From positions 62,001-126,000 of the forward strand of contig NZ_JACVOR010000001.1 in NCBI RefSeq assembly GCF_018882295.1: a stretch of 64,000 nt of DNA, in the 5' to 3' direction. The notes beneath the pieces were generated by a model. It was given only the letters and a program-made list of their open reading frames with translations. It had not been told where the DNA came from and made no database searches. Source of the stretch: Polynucleobacter sp. 80A-SIGWE. GTDB lineage: Bacteria > Pseudomonadota > Gammaproteobacteria > Burkholderiales > Burkholderiaceae. Shown here piece after piece: positions 45,640 through 56,920 of the stretch (position 1 is the first letter of the stretch; the number at the start of each line of letters is the position of its first letter). A program made the position numbers and the translations under genes.

Positions 45640-46065
45640 ATGGAATGTCGAGTAACTTGGTTGGGTAATGGCGGAATGGCCTTTTCAGCAGAAACCGGTA
45701 GCGGTCACCAAGTCACCATGGATGGTCCACCTGAAGCTGGAGGTAAAAATAGCGCCCCAAGGCCTATGGAGCTGATTTTGGCTGGAACTGGCGGCTGCTC
45801 TGCCTTTGATGTGGTTCTCATCCTACAACGTGCCCGTCAAGAGATTAGCGCCTGCGATGTCCAGTTAACGGCCGAGCGGGCAGAGACTGAACCTAAGGTA
45901 TTCACAAAAATTAATCTGCATTTCACGGTTAAAGGCAAAAACCTGGATTTAGCCAAGGTTGAACGTGCAGTGAAGCTCTCTCACGAAAAGTACTGCTCAG
46001 CGACAACCATGCTCGCCAAAACAGCAGAAATCACCTATTCCATTGAAATCCAGAACGACGAATAA
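45640..46065 (+). CDS. OsmC family protein (YhfA-like)
   Basis: 141 aa. OsmC-fold proteins are small homodimers; several are cysteine peroxidases for organic hydroperoxides. The two family cysteines are Cys53 (GTGGCSAFDVV) and Cys119 (HEKYCSATTM), and RPMELILAG precedes the first. The peroxidatic role is inferred; the YhfA subgroup is poorly characterised. The 3' end lies 13 bp from the convergent RNase P RNA gene. Confidence 0.88.
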   Translation: MECRVTWLGNGGMAFSAETGSGHQVTMDGPPEAGGKNSAPRPMELILAGTGGCSAFDVVLILQRARQEISACDVQLTAERAETEPKVFTKINLHFTVKGKNLDLAKVERAVKLSHEKYCSATTMLAKTAEITYSIEIQNDE

Positions 46066-46078
46066 GTATTTGGAAAGT

Positions 46079-46385
46079 GCAGAGTCAATCGATAAGCCGG
46101 ATTCTGTCGCCTAGATTTGCATCTAGGGGCAATCATTCCTCTAGGCCGGCAGTTACCTGACGGCTCAAGCTCCCTACCCGCAGACTCAGCGGGACGCCTC
46201 ATCGCCTGCTTACTTGGGATTGCTCCAGGTGGAGGTTACCGCGTTTCACCGTAACTAAATACGCTCGTCTCTGTGGCCCTATTCCTCACGTCACCGTGGA
46301 TGGCCGTTAGCCATCACCCTTCCCTATGGAGTCCGGACTTTCCTCCCCCTCAATAAAGAGGCGGCGATTGCCCAATTGACTCTGC
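46079..46385 (-). ncRNA. rnpB: RNase P RNA, bacterial class A
   Basis: About 307 nt on the reverse strand. The 5' and 3' ends pair (GCAGAGTCAAT / ATTGACTCTGC, helix P1). The universally conserved core GAGGAAAGTCCGGACTCC appears near the 5' end, GACAGAATCCGGCTTAT near the 3' end, and the ACAGAGACGAG-type region is in between. It is the catalytic RNA for tRNA 5' maturation. It follows pyrC on the same strand and fills most of the otherwise geneless 46066-46449 stretch. No U-rich terminator is seen at its end. Confidence 0.97.
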
Positions 46386-46449
46386 GCCTGCAGTCTAACG
46401 CAGTCGCAGAAATTAATCTTAAAAACGCAATATGGGAATGAAGATTGGC

Positions 46450-47508
46450 TTAAGCCAAAGTCCAAGCAATAGTCTCGCCAGCACGAAGCGGCACAATCGT
46501 GGCATCACCCAAAGGAAGTTCCGCTGGAATGTTTTGCGCCTGCTTCACCAAAGTAATTTTCTTGGTATTGCGGGGTAATGAATAAAAGTCAGGGCCAAAG
46601 AAACTGGCAAAGCCCTCAAGCTTATCTAACTTGCCAACACCTTCAAATGCCTCAGCATATAAACCCATCGCATTGAAAGCACTGTAACAACCAGCGCAAC
46701 CGCAAGCAGCCTCTTTGGCACCCTTGGCATGTGGCGCACTATCAGTGCCCAAGAAAAATCTAGGGCTGCCACTCGTTGCAGCTTCGAGCAAGGCAACGCG
46801 ATGCTCTTCACGCTTGAGCACCGGTAAACAATAATTATGTGGACGAATACCGCCAGCAAAAATCGCATTGCGATTCATCAATAAGTGTTGTGGAGTGATA
46901 GTGGCAGCTAAGCTATTTTTACCAGCAGTTTGTGCATCACGTACATAGTGCGCAGCCTGCTTAGTAGTGATGTGTTCAAACACGATCTTGAGCTCAGGAA
47001 AATCTTTGCGCAAAGGCTCGAGCACTTGATCAATGAAAACTGCCTCGCGATCAAAGATATCAATCTCAGCACTAGTTACTTCACCATGGACTAACAAGGG
47101 CATACCGACTGCTTGCATCGCTTCAAGTGCAGCGTAACAACGCTGGATATCGCTGACACCAGCATCACTATTGGTTGTTGCTCCAGCGGGATACAACTTA
47201 AATCCAACAATACCAGCAGCCTTTGCTTTGCGCACCTCCTCAGCTGATGTGTTGTCAGTGAGATATAAAGTCATCAAGGGGGTAAAACTAGTCACGCCCA
47301 ATGATTGAAGACTCGCTTCAATTCGAGTGCGATAGGCATTTGCCAAATCAACCGTAGTTACTGGTGGCTTCAAGTTCGGCATGATGATGGCACGCGCAAA
47401 CTGGCGCGCAGTATCTGCCAATACATCTTTCATGACTTCACCATCACGAATATGCAAATGCCAATCATCTGGCTGAATCAGTTGAATTTGGGTTGAGGTA
47501 TTAGTCAT
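46450..47508 (-). CDS. pyrC: Dihydroorotase
   Basis: 352 aa, class II (PyrC-type) zinc amidohydrolase of pyrimidine synthesis. [10 protein letters not shown] supplies the first two metal histidines, [16 protein letters not shown] the carboxylated lysine (about 107), and VHGEVT plus FEHITTK further ligands. [20 protein letters not shown] carries the catalytic aspartate. It starts 2 bp after the glycerate kinase stop, implying co-transcription. Confidence 0.97.
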   Translation of the reverse strand: MTNTSTQIQLIQPDDWHLHIRDGEVMKDVLADTARQFARAIIMPNLKPPVTTVDLANAYRTRIEASLQSLGVTSFTPLMTLYLTDNTSAEEVRKAKAAGIVGFKLYPAGATTNSDAGVSDIQRCYAALEAMQAVGMPLLVHGEVTSAEIDIFDREAVFIDQVLEPLRKDFPELKIVFEHITTKQAAHYVRDAQTAGKNSLAATITPQHLLMNRNAIFAGGIRPHNYCLPVLKREEHRVALLEAATSGSPRFFLGTDSAPHAKGAKEAACGCAGCYSAFNAMGLYAEAFEGVGKLDKLEGFASFFGPDFYSLPRNTKKITLVKQAQNIPAELPLGDATIVPLRAGETIAWTLA

Positions 47509-47510
47509 AA

Positions 47511-48833
47511 TTATTTATCTAGCAAGATGATGCGGAAATCATTCACATTCGTCAGTGTAGGGCCAGTTTCCACCAAAGCATCTAATTGCGCAAAAAAACC
47601 ATAGCAATCGTGCTGATCTAGATACTGCGAAGGGATCAAGCCTTGCTTATTGGCAGCTTGGCGAATCTCAGGGGTAAACCACGCACCAGCATTCTTTTCA
47701 CTGCCATCGATACCATCGGTGTCCGCAGCTAGAGCAGAAATATTAGGAATATCTTTAGAAGCTGCAAAAAGTGAAAGTAGATATTCGCTACAGCGACCAC
47801 CGCGACCTTTTATTCCATCAGGAATGGTGACGGTACACTCGCCACCTGAGATAAGGGCTACAGACTTATCACCCTTAGAGAGCGAATGCTGACGTGCCAA
47901 GGCGGCTTGCTCTACACCCACATCCTGCGCCTCACCAGTAATCGTGTCACCCAAAATCACAGGCTCGTAACCTTGTGTGCGAACATAATCTGCCGCTGCC
48001 TCAAGACTCTTATAAGCAGTAGCAATCACATGGTTGCGTACTGCGGTGTTTTGCAGATCAGCTTCTTTTAAAGTTTCTGGAACTTCACCAGCAATACCGC
48101 GCTGCAAGTGAGATAAAACAGATCCCGGAATTGAGTCAGGGCCTAAGTGATGTTTATCCAGAATATTGAGAGCATCTTGGTAGCTTGAGTAATCTGGTGC
48201 ACAAGGACCGCTGGCAATATCTGCAGGCGCATCTCCCGTGACATCAGAAATCAGCAAAGCTTCAACTCGAGCGCCTCGCGCAATTGCTAGTCTTGCTAAA
48301 TTTCCACCCTGAATCGCTGACAAGTGTTTACGAACAACATTCATCTCCTCGATCGGTGCGCCAGAACGCAATAGCGCTTCAGTAGTCTTGCGCATATCTT
48401 CAATGCTGATGCCGGCCTGTGGCAAAGTGAGCAGGCTAGAGCCGCCGCCAGAGATCAGGGCAATCAAAATATCGCCTTGATTCAACTCGCTTACTAAGCG
48501 GTAGATTTCTTTAGCGCCATCCATACCAGCCTGATCGGGCACAGGGTGACCCGCTTCAATAATTTGGATATGGCCAGCTGGAGAATGATGCCCGTATCTG
48601 GTCAACACGACGCCCTCAAGAACTGCATTGGGCCAATGATTCTTCGCATGGGACTCTAGAGCGGTTGCCATAGATGCACTTGCCTTGCCTGCACCAACTA
48701 CCAAACATCTTCCTTTGGGCTCTGAGCCTAGAGGAAAGATCTTGGCAAGATATTCTGGAACGATTTTCTTGGGGTCAGCAACTGCTAAAGCGGCTGCAAA
48801 GGCATTTTTGAGAATAGTTTCTTGCTGGCTCAT
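47511..48833 (-). CDS. Glycerate 2-kinase (GckA/TtuD, MOFRL family)
   Basis: 440 aa. The DUF4147 N-terminal domain contains [18 protein letters not shown] (about 43-60), [13 protein letters not shown] and [12 protein letters not shown]. The MOFRL C-terminal domain has [20 protein letters not shown] and [15 protein letters not shown]. It phosphorylates D-glycerate at O2, using ATP, in glyoxylate or tartrate assimilation. Older annotations call this family hydroxypyruvate reductase, so the reaction is by family. Confidence 0.9.
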   Translation of the reverse strand: MSQQETILKNAFAAALAVADPKKIVPEYLAKIFPLGSEPKGRCLVVGAGKASASMATALESHAKNHWPNAVLEGVVLTRYGHHSPAGHIQIIEAGHPVPDQAGMDGAKEIYRLVSELNQGDILIALISGGGSSLLTLPQAGISIEDMRKTTEALLRSGAPIEEMNVVRKHLSAIQGGNLARLAIARGARVEALLISDVTGDAPADIASGPCAPDYSSYQDALNILDKHHLGPDSIPGSVLSHLQRGIAGEVPETLKEADLQNTAVRNHVIATAYKSLEAAADYVRTQGYEPVILGDTITGEAQDVGVEQAALARQHSLSKGDKSVALISGGECTVTIPDGIKGRGGRCSEYLLSLFAASKDIPNISALAADTDGIDGSEKNAGAWFTPEIRQAANKQGLIPSQYLDQHDCYGFFAQLDALVETGPTLTNVNDFRIILLDK

Positions 48834-48842
48834 GCAGATATT

Positions 48843-50666
48843 CTAATCAAGAGCGGTGCGCTCTTGCATTTGCCACATCTCAGCATATCGTCCGTTGGCA
48901 GCCAAAAGCTCGGCATGCGTTCCACGCTCCACTATCTGGCCATGATCCATTACCAAGATTTGATCAGCATGAACAATCGTGGATAGCCTGTGGGCAATGA
49001 TCAAAGTTGTACGATTTTTAGCCAAGCCAAGCAGCTCTTCCTGAAATGCTCGTTCCGTTTTGGAATCTAGGGCCGATGTTGCCTCATCAAAAATAAGCAT
49101 CGCCGGCTTTTTAAGCAAAGTACGAGCAATCGCAACACGTTGTTTCTCGCCACCAGACAACTTCAGGCCACGCTCACCCACTTGAGTGTCATAGCCATCT
49201 GGAAGATGTTGAATAAAACGATCGATCTGCGCAGCTCTTGCAGCCTCATGAACTTCTTCAATTGAAGCATTAGGATTGCCATAAGCAATGTTGTAACCAA
49301 TCGTGTCATTAAATAAAACGGTATCTTGCGGAACGATACCAATCGCCTTGCGCAAGCTAGATTGAGTAACATCCACAATATTTTGATCATCGATCAGGAT
49401 CTTGCCAGACTGAACGTCATAGAAACGAAACAGTAAGCGAGCTAGAGTGCTCTTACCAGCACCGCTCTGCCCTACGACTGCAGTAATCGTTCCTGCTGGA
49501 ATGTTAAAACTCACATCTTTAAGAATTTCACGCTTAGCATCGTAATGAAACGAGACATTCTCAAAACGAACATCTGGGCCACGGCCTTGATTGTCAATAT
49601 GTAAAGGCTGCGCATTAGGTACATCCGCAATCTCTTTCTCTGTATTGAGAAGGGAGAACATACGATCCATGTCAGTCAAAGCCTGCTTGATCTCGCGATA
49701 GATCACACCCAAAAAATTCAATGGAATGTACAACTGAATCATTAAGGTATTCACCAAGACCAAATCACCCAAGGTCATAGATCCGTCGATCACACCCTCC
49801 GTTGCTCGCCACAAAATGAGGACTAATCCAATGGCAATAATTGCTTGCTGCCCAAGATTGAGTACAGCTAAGGATTTTTGGGACTTCACAGCAGCCGTTT
49901 GGTAGCGAATGAGATTTTGATCGTAACGGCTAGCCTCAAAGGCTTCGTTACCAAAATACTTTACGGTCTCAAAATTCAACAGGGAATCAATCGCCTTCTG
50001 ATTGGCCTTGGAATCCATGTCATTCATAGTGCGACGGAAATGAGTACGCCATTCTGTCACTACGACCGTAAAGGCAATGTAGAGCACCAATGCAACCAAG
50101 GTAATAACAGCAAACCAAATATCGTACGCGTAAGCCAAGTAGCCAAGCACCAAACAAAACTCAATCAGAGTCGGCAAGATGCTGTAAAGCGAATAAGAAA
50201 TCAGCGACTGAATACCGCGAGTTCCCCGTTCAATATCTCGGCTGACTCCGCCGGTCTGACGAGCCAAATGAAAGCTGAGTGCTAAGGAATGCAAATGCTC
50301 AAAAACCTGTAGAGCCACTTTGCGTACTGCATTTTGAGTGACAAGAGCAAAAAGGGATTCGCGCAACTCGGTAAATAAGGAAGCAGAGACCCTCAAGAGA
50401 CCATAGGCCAGAATCAATCCAGCTGGTACTACCAATAAAGCCTGGTGAGAGTCCGCTTTGATATTGAGCTCATCAATTAATTGCTTCATCAAAATTGGAA
50501 TACCAAGATTGGTGACCTTAGCCGCCACCAAGCATGTCAGGGCTATCGCAACCCTAAATCTGTACTCTAATAAATAGGGAAGTAAATCACGAATGACTTT
50601 CCAGTCGTTTCCCGATGATGGCTTTGGATTTCCTGCTGAATGGTGATGCCCTGATGAATGTCTCAT
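48843..50666 (-). CDS. Atm1/HMT1-type ABC exporter (fused permease and ATPase)
   Basis: 607 aa half-transporter that should dimerise. Six membrane helices occupy about 35-330. The ATPase has Walker A GQSGAGKSTLARLL (about 410-423), the Q-loop GIVPQDTVLF, the signature LSGGEKQRVAIARTLL, Walker B MLIFDEATSALD and the H-loop IAHRLSTI. The N-terminal His-rich patch SSGHHHSAG and LLEYRFRVAIALTCLV start fit Atm1-like exporters of glutathione persulfides or metal-thiol complexes. The substrate is inferred. Confidence 0.9.
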   Translation of the reverse strand: MRHSSGHHHSAGNPKPSSGNDWKVIRDLLPYLLEYRFRVAIALTCLVAAKVTNLGIPILMKQLIDELNIKADSHQALLVVPAGLILAYGLLRVSASLFTELRESLFALVTQNAVRKVALQVFEHLHSLALSFHLARQTGGVSRDIERGTRGIQSLISYSLYSILPTLIEFCLVLGYLAYAYDIWFAVITLVALVLYIAFTVVVTEWRTHFRRTMNDMDSKANQKAIDSLLNFETVKYFGNEAFEASRYDQNLIRYQTAAVKSQKSLAVLNLGQQAIIAIGLVLILWRATEGVIDGSMTLGDLVLVNTLMIQLYIPLNFLGVIYREIKQALTDMDRMFSLLNTEKEIADVPNAQPLHIDNQGRGPDVRFENVSFHYDAKREILKDVSFNIPAGTITAVVGQSGAGKSTLARLLFRFYDVQSGKILIDDQNIVDVTQSSLRKAIGIVPQDTVLFNDTIGYNIAYGNPNASIEEVHEAARAAQIDRFIQHLPDGYDTQVGERGLKLSGGEKQRVAIARTLLKKPAMLIFDEATSALDSKTERAFQEELLGLAKNRTTLIIAHRLSTIVHADQILVMDHGQIVERGTHAELLAANGRYAEMWQMQERTALD

Positions 50667-50690
50667 CGCTCTATCTTAGTCACTTCCACT

Positions 50691-51134
50691 CTAGCGTGCA
50701 GAGAATAGCTGCAAAATTGCCTCACCATTACTGCGTGAAAAACATTTGCTAGCAGCATCTGTAAAAGCTAGCCACTGATAGGCTACGTGCTCTCTAGGAG
50801 CCAATTGCACTTGAGTATCGTCTGGCACCAACAATGAAAACCAATGCTCAGTATTTCTAGTAACCCCAGGAGCGTAGCGGTGACGCCACTGCGGATAGAT
50901 CTCATACTCGATCTGATGATGCATATCTTGCAAGGAACCTACCGGAAGAGCATCAACATCAATTCCCGTCTCTTCAAGTACTTCGCGTGCAGCAGCAATC
51001 CGGAGATCCTCATCGAGGGAATCGACACTGCCAGTGACAGATTGCCAGAAATTGGCTTTATCGGCCCGCTCTATCAGCAAGACCTCCCCATTCGATTTGT
51101 AAATAACTACTAAAACCGAAATGGGGATTTTCAA
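50691..51134 (-). CDS. nudB: Dihydroneopterin triphosphate diphosphatase (Nudix)
   Basis: 147 aa. The Nudix box spans GSVDSLDEDLRIAAAREVLEETG (about 36-58) with the catalytic REVLEETG. The NudB assignment follows from position after aspS, conserved in proteobacteria, and from the HWFSLLVPD and PREHVAYQWLAF blocks. It removes pyrophosphate in folate synthesis. The only usable start appears to be a TTG at 51134, just after an in-frame stop. Confidence 0.88.
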   Translation of the reverse strand: MKIPISVLVVIYKSNGEVLLIERADKANFWQSVTGSVDSLDEDLRIAAAREVLEETGIDVDALPVGSLQDMHHQIEYEIYPQWRHRYAPGVTRNTEHWFSLLVPDDTQVQLAPREHVAYQWLAFTDAASKCFSRSNGEAILQLFSAR

Positions 51135-51155
51135 GATACTTTAAGACTTTCTTGC

Positions 51156-52955
51156 TTAAGCAGCCGGAGCAGCTTGGCGCAAACGAATATGCAATTCTTT
51201 TAGCTGACGCTCATCCACTGGGCTAGGAGCCTGTGTCAATAAGCACTGTGCACGTTGCGTTTTAGGGAAGGCGATCACATCACGAATAGACTCAGCACCG
51301 GTCATCATAGTGACGATACGATCCAAGCCGAACGCAATACCACCATGTGGAGGTGCGCCATATTGCAAGGCATCTAACAAGAATCCAAACTTGGCCTGCG
51401 CTTCTTCAGCACCGATCTTCAATGCACGGAATACCTGACTCTGAACTACCTCTTGGTGAATACGGACTGATCCGCCACCAATCTCACTACCGTTCAAAAC
51501 CATGTCATAGGCTTTAGCCAAGCACTTACCAGGATTTGATTCGAGGTATTGCATATGCTCATCTTTAGGACTGGTGAATGGATGGTGACATGCAACCCAA
51601 CGGGCATTGTCTTCATCATATTCAAACATTGGGAAATCAACTACCCACAATGGCTTCCAACCTTCAGTAGACAGGCCATGCTCTTTACCCCAAGCAGAGT
51701 GACCAATCTTCAAACGCAAGCCACCGATAGCGTCATTAACTACTTTTTCTTTATCTGCTCCGAAGAAAATAATGTCGCCATCTTTAGCGCCAGTGCGCTT
51801 CAAGATGCCTTCAATCGCAGCATCATGCAAGTTCTTCACGATTGGTGACTGCAAACCATTGCGACCTTCAGCAACAGAGTTCACCTTGATCCATGCCAAA
51901 CCTTTAGCACCATAGATTGCTACAAATTGTGTGTAGTCATCAATTTCACTACGGCTAATTTCAGCGCCGCCAGGTACGCACAAACCAACTACGCGTCCAC
52001 CCTCTTGGTTTGCTGCGCCGGAGAACACCTTGAAATCCACATCTTTCATCAAGTCAGTCAATTCGGTGAATTCAAAATTCACACGCAGATCTGGCTTGTC
52101 TGAACCAAAGCGCGCCATTCCTTCTGAGTAAGGCATCGTTGGGAATGGATTAGGCAACTCAACATTCATGGTGGTTTTGAAAATATGACGGATCATGTTT
52201 TCAAATAACTCACGGATTTCTAATTCATCCAAGAAGGCTGTTTCACAGTCGATCTGAGTAAATTCAGGCTGACGGTCAGCACGCAAATCTTCATCACGGA
52301 AACACTTTGTAATTTGGTAGTAGCGATCAAAGCCAGCCACCATCAACAACTGTTTAAACAACTGAGGAGACTGTGGCAGCGCAAAGAACTGGCCATCATG
52401 AACGCGTGAAGGAACTAAATAGTCGCGCGCACCTTCAGGAGTGCTCTTCGTCAACATCGGCGTTTCAATATCAATGAAACCAGCGGCATCTAAGTAGCGA
52501 CGGCATTCCATGGCAACGTTGTAACGCAAACGCAAATTCTTTTGCATTTGCGGGCGACGCAAGTCGAGTACGCGATGGGTTAAGCGAGTGGTCTCAGATA
52601 AATTCTCATCTTCCAATTGGAATGGAGGAGTAATAGACGCATTAAGAATGACCAAGCTATGGCAAAGCACTTCAATCTTGCCGCTCACTAAATCATTGTT
52701 TTCAGTGCCGGCAGGACGTGCACGCACTAAGCCTTTGATCTGAATACAAAACTCATTACGAACCTGCTCAGCCAATGCAAACATCTCTGGGCGATCTGGA
52801 TCGCAGACTACCTGAACAAAACCTTGGTGATCACGCAAGTCAATAAAGATCACACCACCGTGGTCACGGCGACGATTCACCCAACCTGAGAGAGTAATTT
52901 CTTGACCAATGAGTGATTCAGTTACCTGACCGCAGGTATGGCTTCGCATCGACAT
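51156..52955 (-). CDS. aspS: Aspartyl-tRNA synthetase
   Basis: 599 aa class IIb bacterial-type enzyme. An N-terminal OB anticodon-binding fold (about 1-105) includes [20 protein letters not shown]. Motif 2 is [27 protein letters not shown] (about 212-234). A GAD insertion domain lies at about 285-415, and motif 3 is [12 protein letters not shown]. It follows the DUF502 gene by 16 bp in the conserved Burkholderiales order. Confidence 0.97.
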   Translation of the reverse strand: MSMRSHTCGQVTESLIGQEITLSGWVNRRRDHGGVIFIDLRDHQGFVQVVCDPDRPEMFALAEQVRNEFCIQIKGLVRARPAGTENNDLVSGKIEVLCHSLVILNASITPPFQLEDENLSETTRLTHRVLDLRRPQMQKNLRLRYNVAMECRRYLDAAGFIDIETPMLTKSTPEGARDYLVPSRVHDGQFFALPQSPQLFKQLLMVAGFDRYYQITKCFRDEDLRADRQPEFTQIDCETAFLDELEIRELFENMIRHIFKTTMNVELPNPFPTMPYSEGMARFGSDKPDLRVNFEFTELTDLMKDVDFKVFSGAANQEGGRVVGLCVPGGAEISRSEIDDYTQFVAIYGAKGLAWIKVNSVAEGRNGLQSPIVKNLHDAAIEGILKRTGAKDGDIIFFGADKEKVVNDAIGGLRLKIGHSAWGKEHGLSTEGWKPLWVVDFPMFEYDEDNARWVACHHPFTSPKDEHMQYLESNPGKCLAKAYDMVLNGSEIGGGSVRIHQEVVQSQVFRALKIGAEEAQAKFGFLLDALQYGAPPHGGIAFGLDRIVTMMTGAESIRDVIAFPKTQRAQCLLTQAPSPVDERQLKELHIRLRQAAPAA

Positions 52956-52971
52956 AACAATTTCCTATAAA

Positions 52972-53625
52972 TCAAAGATGATGGTTTGACCCAATAGCGG
53001 TCAAACCAGTTGAACTGGTGGGGGGAACGGATCCCATTGAAACAATATGTTTGAGCGCCTCTTCGACACTCATCTCTAATTCAATGGTGTGTGCACGTGG
53101 GACGATCATGAAAAATCCGGAGGTTGGATTTGGCGTAGTTGGCAGAAATACATTGACGTAGTCCTCGCCTAACTTGGCAGCAACTTCTTTTGCTGGCATG
53201 CCAGTCTGGAATGCAATCGCCCAAGAATCTGCATGCGGATAACGAATTAATAATGCTTTGCTAAAAGCTTGGCCACTGCCAGAAAACAAAGTGGATGACA
53301 CTTGCTGAACGCTGGAATAGATCGATCGCACAATTGGAATGCGATTCATCTGCTTATTCCACATCTTGATCCACCACTGTCCAGCAAAACTAATCGCAAT
53401 CAAGCCGGTAGCCATAATGACTGAAACAACAATCAAAATTCCAACACCCGGCAACTCACGGAAATGTTGCAGATCAGCGGCAAACTGACTGGGGAATACA
53501 GCAATAATGGCATGCATTACAGAGCCAAAAACACCGTCGAGCAGGCCTAGACCCCATGCAATCACCCAAATGGTGATTGACATCGGTGCCCACACCAAAA
53601 TGCCTGCAATAAAGTATTTTTTCAT
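52972..53625 (-). CDS. DUF502 family membrane protein
   Basis: 217 aa with two membrane helices (about 5-28 and 60-85), followed by the family block IPIVRSIYSSVQQVSSTLF and VFLPTTPNPTSGFFMIVP. The C-terminal domain is probably cytoplasmic. Function is not established. The gene is a stable neighbour of aspS in betaproteobacteria. Confidence 0.88.
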   Translation of the reverse strand: MKKYFIAGILVWAPMSITIWVIAWGLGLLDGVFGSVMHAIIAVFPSQFAADLQHFRELPGVGILIVVSVIMATGLIAISFAGQWWIKMWNKQMNRIPIVRSIYSSVQQVSSTLFSGSGQAFSKALLIRYPHADSWAIAFQTGMPAKEVAAKLGEDYVNVFLPTTPNPTSGFFMIVPRAHTIELEMSVEEALKHIVSMGSVPPTSSTGLTAIGSNHHL

Positions 53626-53689
53626 TTGCCTATGCTTACGCCTTGCCTAACCTGGCATTTTAGCGGTTTAAGCGACGGCTGGGGACAGT

Positions 53690-55276
53690 CTAGTAAAGAC
53701 CAAGACCGATTATCAGAATCCCAGCCAAAAAGCCGCCCGCAAACAGCAAAGCACCTACCAAGAGGCGGTGAGTGCGTCTTTCCTGCATTAAAAGGCCTTT
53801 TAAGACCTCTAATTCAGCGTTTTGATCCTTTCGAGGGATTCGCGCTTGCGCCAAACTTTCGGCAATCAGACGTGGCAAGGTTGGCAAAATTTGGGCCCAA
53901 CTAGGCGCCTCGGCCTTAATACCATCCACCAAAGCCCTCCAACCTAACTGCTGACTGACCCATTTTTCCAAAATTGGCTTGGCAGTCTTCCAAAGATCCA
54001 TATCTGGATCAAGCTGGCGAGCAAGACCTTCGACATTTAGCAAAGTCTTCTGGAGCAAAGTGAGCTGCGGCTGAATTTCTACCTTGAAGCGGCGGGAAGT
54101 CTGGAATAAACGCATCAGCACGATCCCTAGGGAGATTTCCTCTAAAGGACGATCAAAGTAAGGTTCGCAAACGGAGCGTATTGCACCCTCAAGTTCTTCA
54201 ACACGTGTATTAGCCGGAACCCAGCCAGACTCAATATGCAATTCAGCAACACGACGGTAATCGCGATTAAAGAAGGCTAAGAAATTCAATGCCAGATAAC
54301 TTTTGTCAGACTGACTCAGTGCACCAACAATCCCGAAATCCAAAGAAATAAATCGACCAAATGTTTCTGGCTCAAGACTGATCATGATGTTGCCAGGATG
54401 CATGTCCGCATGAAAGAAGCCATGCTCAAATACTTGCGTGAAAAATATTTCTACGCCATCAGCAGCAAGTTTTTTAAAGTCAACACCAGCAGCGCGCAAA
54501 TCTGCTGTTCGCCCAATCGAGATGCCATCCATCTTTTCCATCACGATGACATTGGTGTGACATAAATCCCAATACATCTCAGGAATCATTAACTTTTTAG
54601 AGTCAACAAAATAGCGACGCAATTGACTTGCATTTGCCGCCTCACGCATAAGATCTAATTCATCATGCAAATAGGTATCAAACTCTGCAACATTCTCACG
54701 TGGCTTTAGACGACGACCATCCTCAGAAAGTCTCTCAATGATTTTTGCTAAGTCATAGAGCAAAGCAAGATCGCCATCAATGATTGGCAAAATTCCTGGG
54801 CGTAGAACTTTAACTGCTACTGCACGCCCCTCCCACTCTGGATGCTTCTCGGTTCCACGCAATAAGCCAAAGTGCACTTGGGCTACAGAGGCACTAGCTA
54901 CGGGGGTTGCATCAAAACTAATAAATACTTCTTCGATGGATTGCCCCATCGCCTGCTCAATCAAGCGACAAGATTCGGCATTCGAAAACGGTGGAACTTG
55001 GTCTTGTAACTTCGCTAATTCATTAGCAATATCTTCCGGCAGTAAATCACGTCGAGTAGAAAGAACCTGTCCAAACTTCACGAAGATTGGACCTAGCGCT
55101 TCTAAAGTCAAACGAATGCGCTCACCTCTTGGAAGAGACTGACCCGGCGAAGTCCAGCAAAGAATAGTTAATAGGCCACGACGAATACCGGGCTTCAAAA
55201 TATCGCGTAGCAATGGCAATAAGCCATAACGCCATGCAGTGAAGAAAATGAAAGAAAGACGAGCTAAACGACGCAC
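53690..55276 (-). CDS. ubiB: Ubiquinone biosynthesis regulatory protein kinase-like UbiB
   Basis: 528 aa atypical kinase/ATPase supporting ubiquinone synthesis at the inner membrane. The ADCK signature [14 protein letters not shown] (KxGQ, about 71-84), Ala-rich nucleotide loop [11 protein letters not shown], lysine in AVKVLRPGI, catalytic [10 protein letters not shown] and metal-binding LDFGIVG are all present. A C-terminal hydrophobic anchor ends the protein. The start appears to be a GTG at 55276. It lies 6 bp after ubiJ. Confidence 0.95.
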   Translation of the reverse strand: MRRLARLSFIFFTAWRYGLLPLLRDILKPGIRRGLLTILCWTSPGQSLPRGERIRLTLEALGPIFVKFGQVLSTRRDLLPEDIANELAKLQDQVPPFSNAESCRLIEQAMGQSIEEVFISFDATPVASASVAQVHFGLLRGTEKHPEWEGRAVAVKVLRPGILPIIDGDLALLYDLAKIIERLSEDGRRLKPRENVAEFDTYLHDELDLMREAANASQLRRYFVDSKKLMIPEMYWDLCHTNVIVMEKMDGISIGRTADLRAAGVDFKKLAADGVEIFFTQVFEHGFFHADMHPGNIMISLEPETFGRFISLDFGIVGALSQSDKSYLALNFLAFFNRDYRRVAELHIESGWVPANTRVEELEGAIRSVCEPYFDRPLEEISLGIVLMRLFQTSRRFKVEIQPQLTLLQKTLLNVEGLARQLDPDMDLWKTAKPILEKWVSQQLGWRALVDGIKAEAPSWAQILPTLPRLIAESLAQARIPRKDQNAELEVLKGLLMQERRTHRLLVGALLFAGGFLAGILIIGLGLY

Positions 55277-55282
55277 AATGAA

Positions 55283-55900
55283 TTAACCTTTACGCTCTAA
55301 AAGTTGGATGCGCTTTTCTACTCGATCAACCGCATCACGCAATGCGTTTAACTCATTTTTGCGAATCATAAAATCTCGTTTATTCAAAAGTACTTTTCTT
55401 TCTTCGCTGACGTACTCCACTACATTTTCAAGTAGATCAGTCGCAGCGGACTTCCCAGCAGAAATAAATTTCTTACCTTGACGAACAGCAAAGTTGGCGG
55501 GAGCATCTCCAATGAAATGCGCCAGATCCTCTTCATACTCCCACCGAATTTGGCCTGCTAAGCGACCTAATAGTTGGGCCAAGTCAGCATCGCCAGTAAT
55601 CTTGACTGACTTCATTGCCTGCTCTCGCAAATTACCTGGGCCACCAGCCAAAGCACTCAGCGCCTCAGAAGAGACTTCTAATTCTAAAGAGGGGTCATCA
55701 ATATTTGACAAAGAGGCTAATGAGCCCTCGGGCGTCAATTCAAAACAGAGTTTACCAATTGGCAGGCTCAACAAAATCACTTTGCCAGCATGTCGCGCTA
55801 GCTCTGCCATCGCCCATGGCTCAGCCTTCAGGACATGGTTGATCCCTCGGCAAGCGGCAGAAGCTGCGATATGGTGGGTAGCGGGAGATGCGGTGGTCAT
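55283..55900 (-). CDS. ubiJ: Ubiquinone biosynthesis accessory factor UbiJ (SCP2 domain)
   Basis: 205 aa from the ATG at 55900. A longer TTG-initiated frame begins inside the terminator hairpin of the preceding gene and is rejected. The SCP2-like lipid-binding domain is N-terminal (about 10-115), and the C terminus is a charged coiled coil (LRDAVDRVEKRIQLLER). UbiJ binds polyprenylated intermediates in the soluble Ubi complex. The identity rests on domain order and adjacency to ubiB. Confidence 0.88.
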   Translation of the reverse strand: MTTASPATHHIAASAACRGINHVLKAEPWAMAELARHAGKVILLSLPIGKLCFELTPEGSLASLSNIDDPSLELEVSSEALSALAGGPGNLREQAMKSVKITGDADLAQLLGRLAGQIRWEYEEDLAHFIGDAPANFAVRQGKKFISAGKSAATDLLENVVEYVSEERKVLLNKRDFMIRKNELNALRDAVDRVEKRIQLLERKG

Positions 55901-55906
55901 AAGTGT

Positions 55907-55930
55907 AAAAAACCCGCACAAGTGCGGGCT
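55907..55930 (-). terminator. Intrinsic terminator after the Tim44-like gene
   Basis: The reverse-strand RNA forms CCCGCAC / GUGCGGG with a 2-nt UU loop, followed by U6. It ends the upstream transcript just before ubiJ, so ubiJ-ubiB probably has its own promoter or depends on read-through. Confidence 0.8.
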
Positions 55931-55952
55931 TTCAATGGAAAGTACCTCAAGC

Positions 55953-56864
55953 TTAAACCAACTGAGAAATACCCGCTAGTACCCAGCCTCCAGGGCCGTT
56001 TACTGGCTTACTTAAATTCCAAATTTCAGAAAAATTATTCGCCTGTGCACCGACTTGCTCACGAATCATGCCCGTGAACTGCACGCTACAGTAATAGGTG
56101 TTATCGGTTGTCTCAATTCCGATGAGCTGTGCATTGAGCGTAACGACATCGGTTTGATTGGCGCTATCAGCACGACCCGCAAGATCCTGTTCAATTGTCG
56201 CGAACATCTCTGGGGTGGTGTACTCACGCAAGGCAGCAAGATCACCCTGATCCCACGCCTTTTGGAGGCCTGAAAAATATTGCTTCGCATTATCTAAAAA
56301 TGCGTATTCATCAAATCCTGGCGGCAAGGTGGATTGGAATGGCGCAGGCTCGGCGGCAACACCACCAAATGCATTTGCAGCCGGAGTGAATGCAGGCTCC
56401 TGCCTAGGGGCTTGATCCATATTTGCGCGCTGCATTCCCTGAGAGGTAACTTGAGGACCCTTATTTGCGCCAGATAAGGCAGGCAACATTCTTCTTATCA
56501 CAAACATGATGGCAAAGCCTGCTAAAACTGCAATTAACAATCCAGTAATTAATGAAGATGCAGCTTCACCCATACCAAAATGAGATAAGAGATATCCAAT
56601 ACCAAGGCCTGCAGCAAGTCCACCGAGGATTCCACCCATACCGCCAAAGCGGCTTGGTGCTGGCGCCTGAGGGGCTGCAGCTGGTGCCGCTGGTTGAGCT
56701 TGTTGAGTTGGTTTTTGTACAGGAGCGGCTTGCTTTTGCATTGGCGCACTTGGCGCCTTACCAATACTTCTTCCGCCACCTAAACGGGCAGCATCAGCAT
56801 GACCAACGGTAGCAAATATTAAGCTGACACTTAATAGAACTGCCTTGAAAAAATGCTTATTCAT
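55953..56864 (-). CDS. Tim44-like domain membrane protein
   Basis: 303 aa. A signal peptide or first helix (about 1-25, ending ADAA) is followed by a Gln/Pro/Ala-rich linker (about 38-72). A Gly-rich membrane segment (FGGMGGILGGLAAGLGIGYLL, about 73-93) and a second helix follow. The C-terminal Tim44-like domain (about 180-303) includes YFSGLQKAWDQGDLAALREYTTPEMF. In bacteria such proteins are membrane-linked with NTF2-like folds and unclear function. Confidence 0.85.
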   Translation of the reverse strand: MNKHFFKAVLLSVSLIFATVGHADAARLGGGRSIGKAPSAPMQKQAAPVQKPTQQAQPAAPAAAPQAPAPSRFGGMGGILGGLAAGLGIGYLLSHFGMGEAASSLITGLLIAVLAGFAIMFVIRRMLPALSGANKGPQVTSQGMQRANMDQAPRQEPAFTPAANAFGGVAAEPAPFQSTLPPGFDEYAFLDNAKQYFSGLQKAWDQGDLAALREYTTPEMFATIEQDLAGRADSANQTDVVTLNAQLIGIETTDNTYYCSVQFTGMIREQVGAQANNFSEIWNLSKPVNGPGGWVLAGISQLV

Positions 56865-56920
56865 ATTTTTATCCCCTATAAAACTACTTTAATTCTTAAC
56901 TGCTAAAAACTACAAAATCA

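Noticed and set aside
46079..46385. Forward-strand coding potential in the 46066-46449 gap
   Set aside because: The stretch is RNase P RNA on the reverse strand, with conserved core and closing helix.
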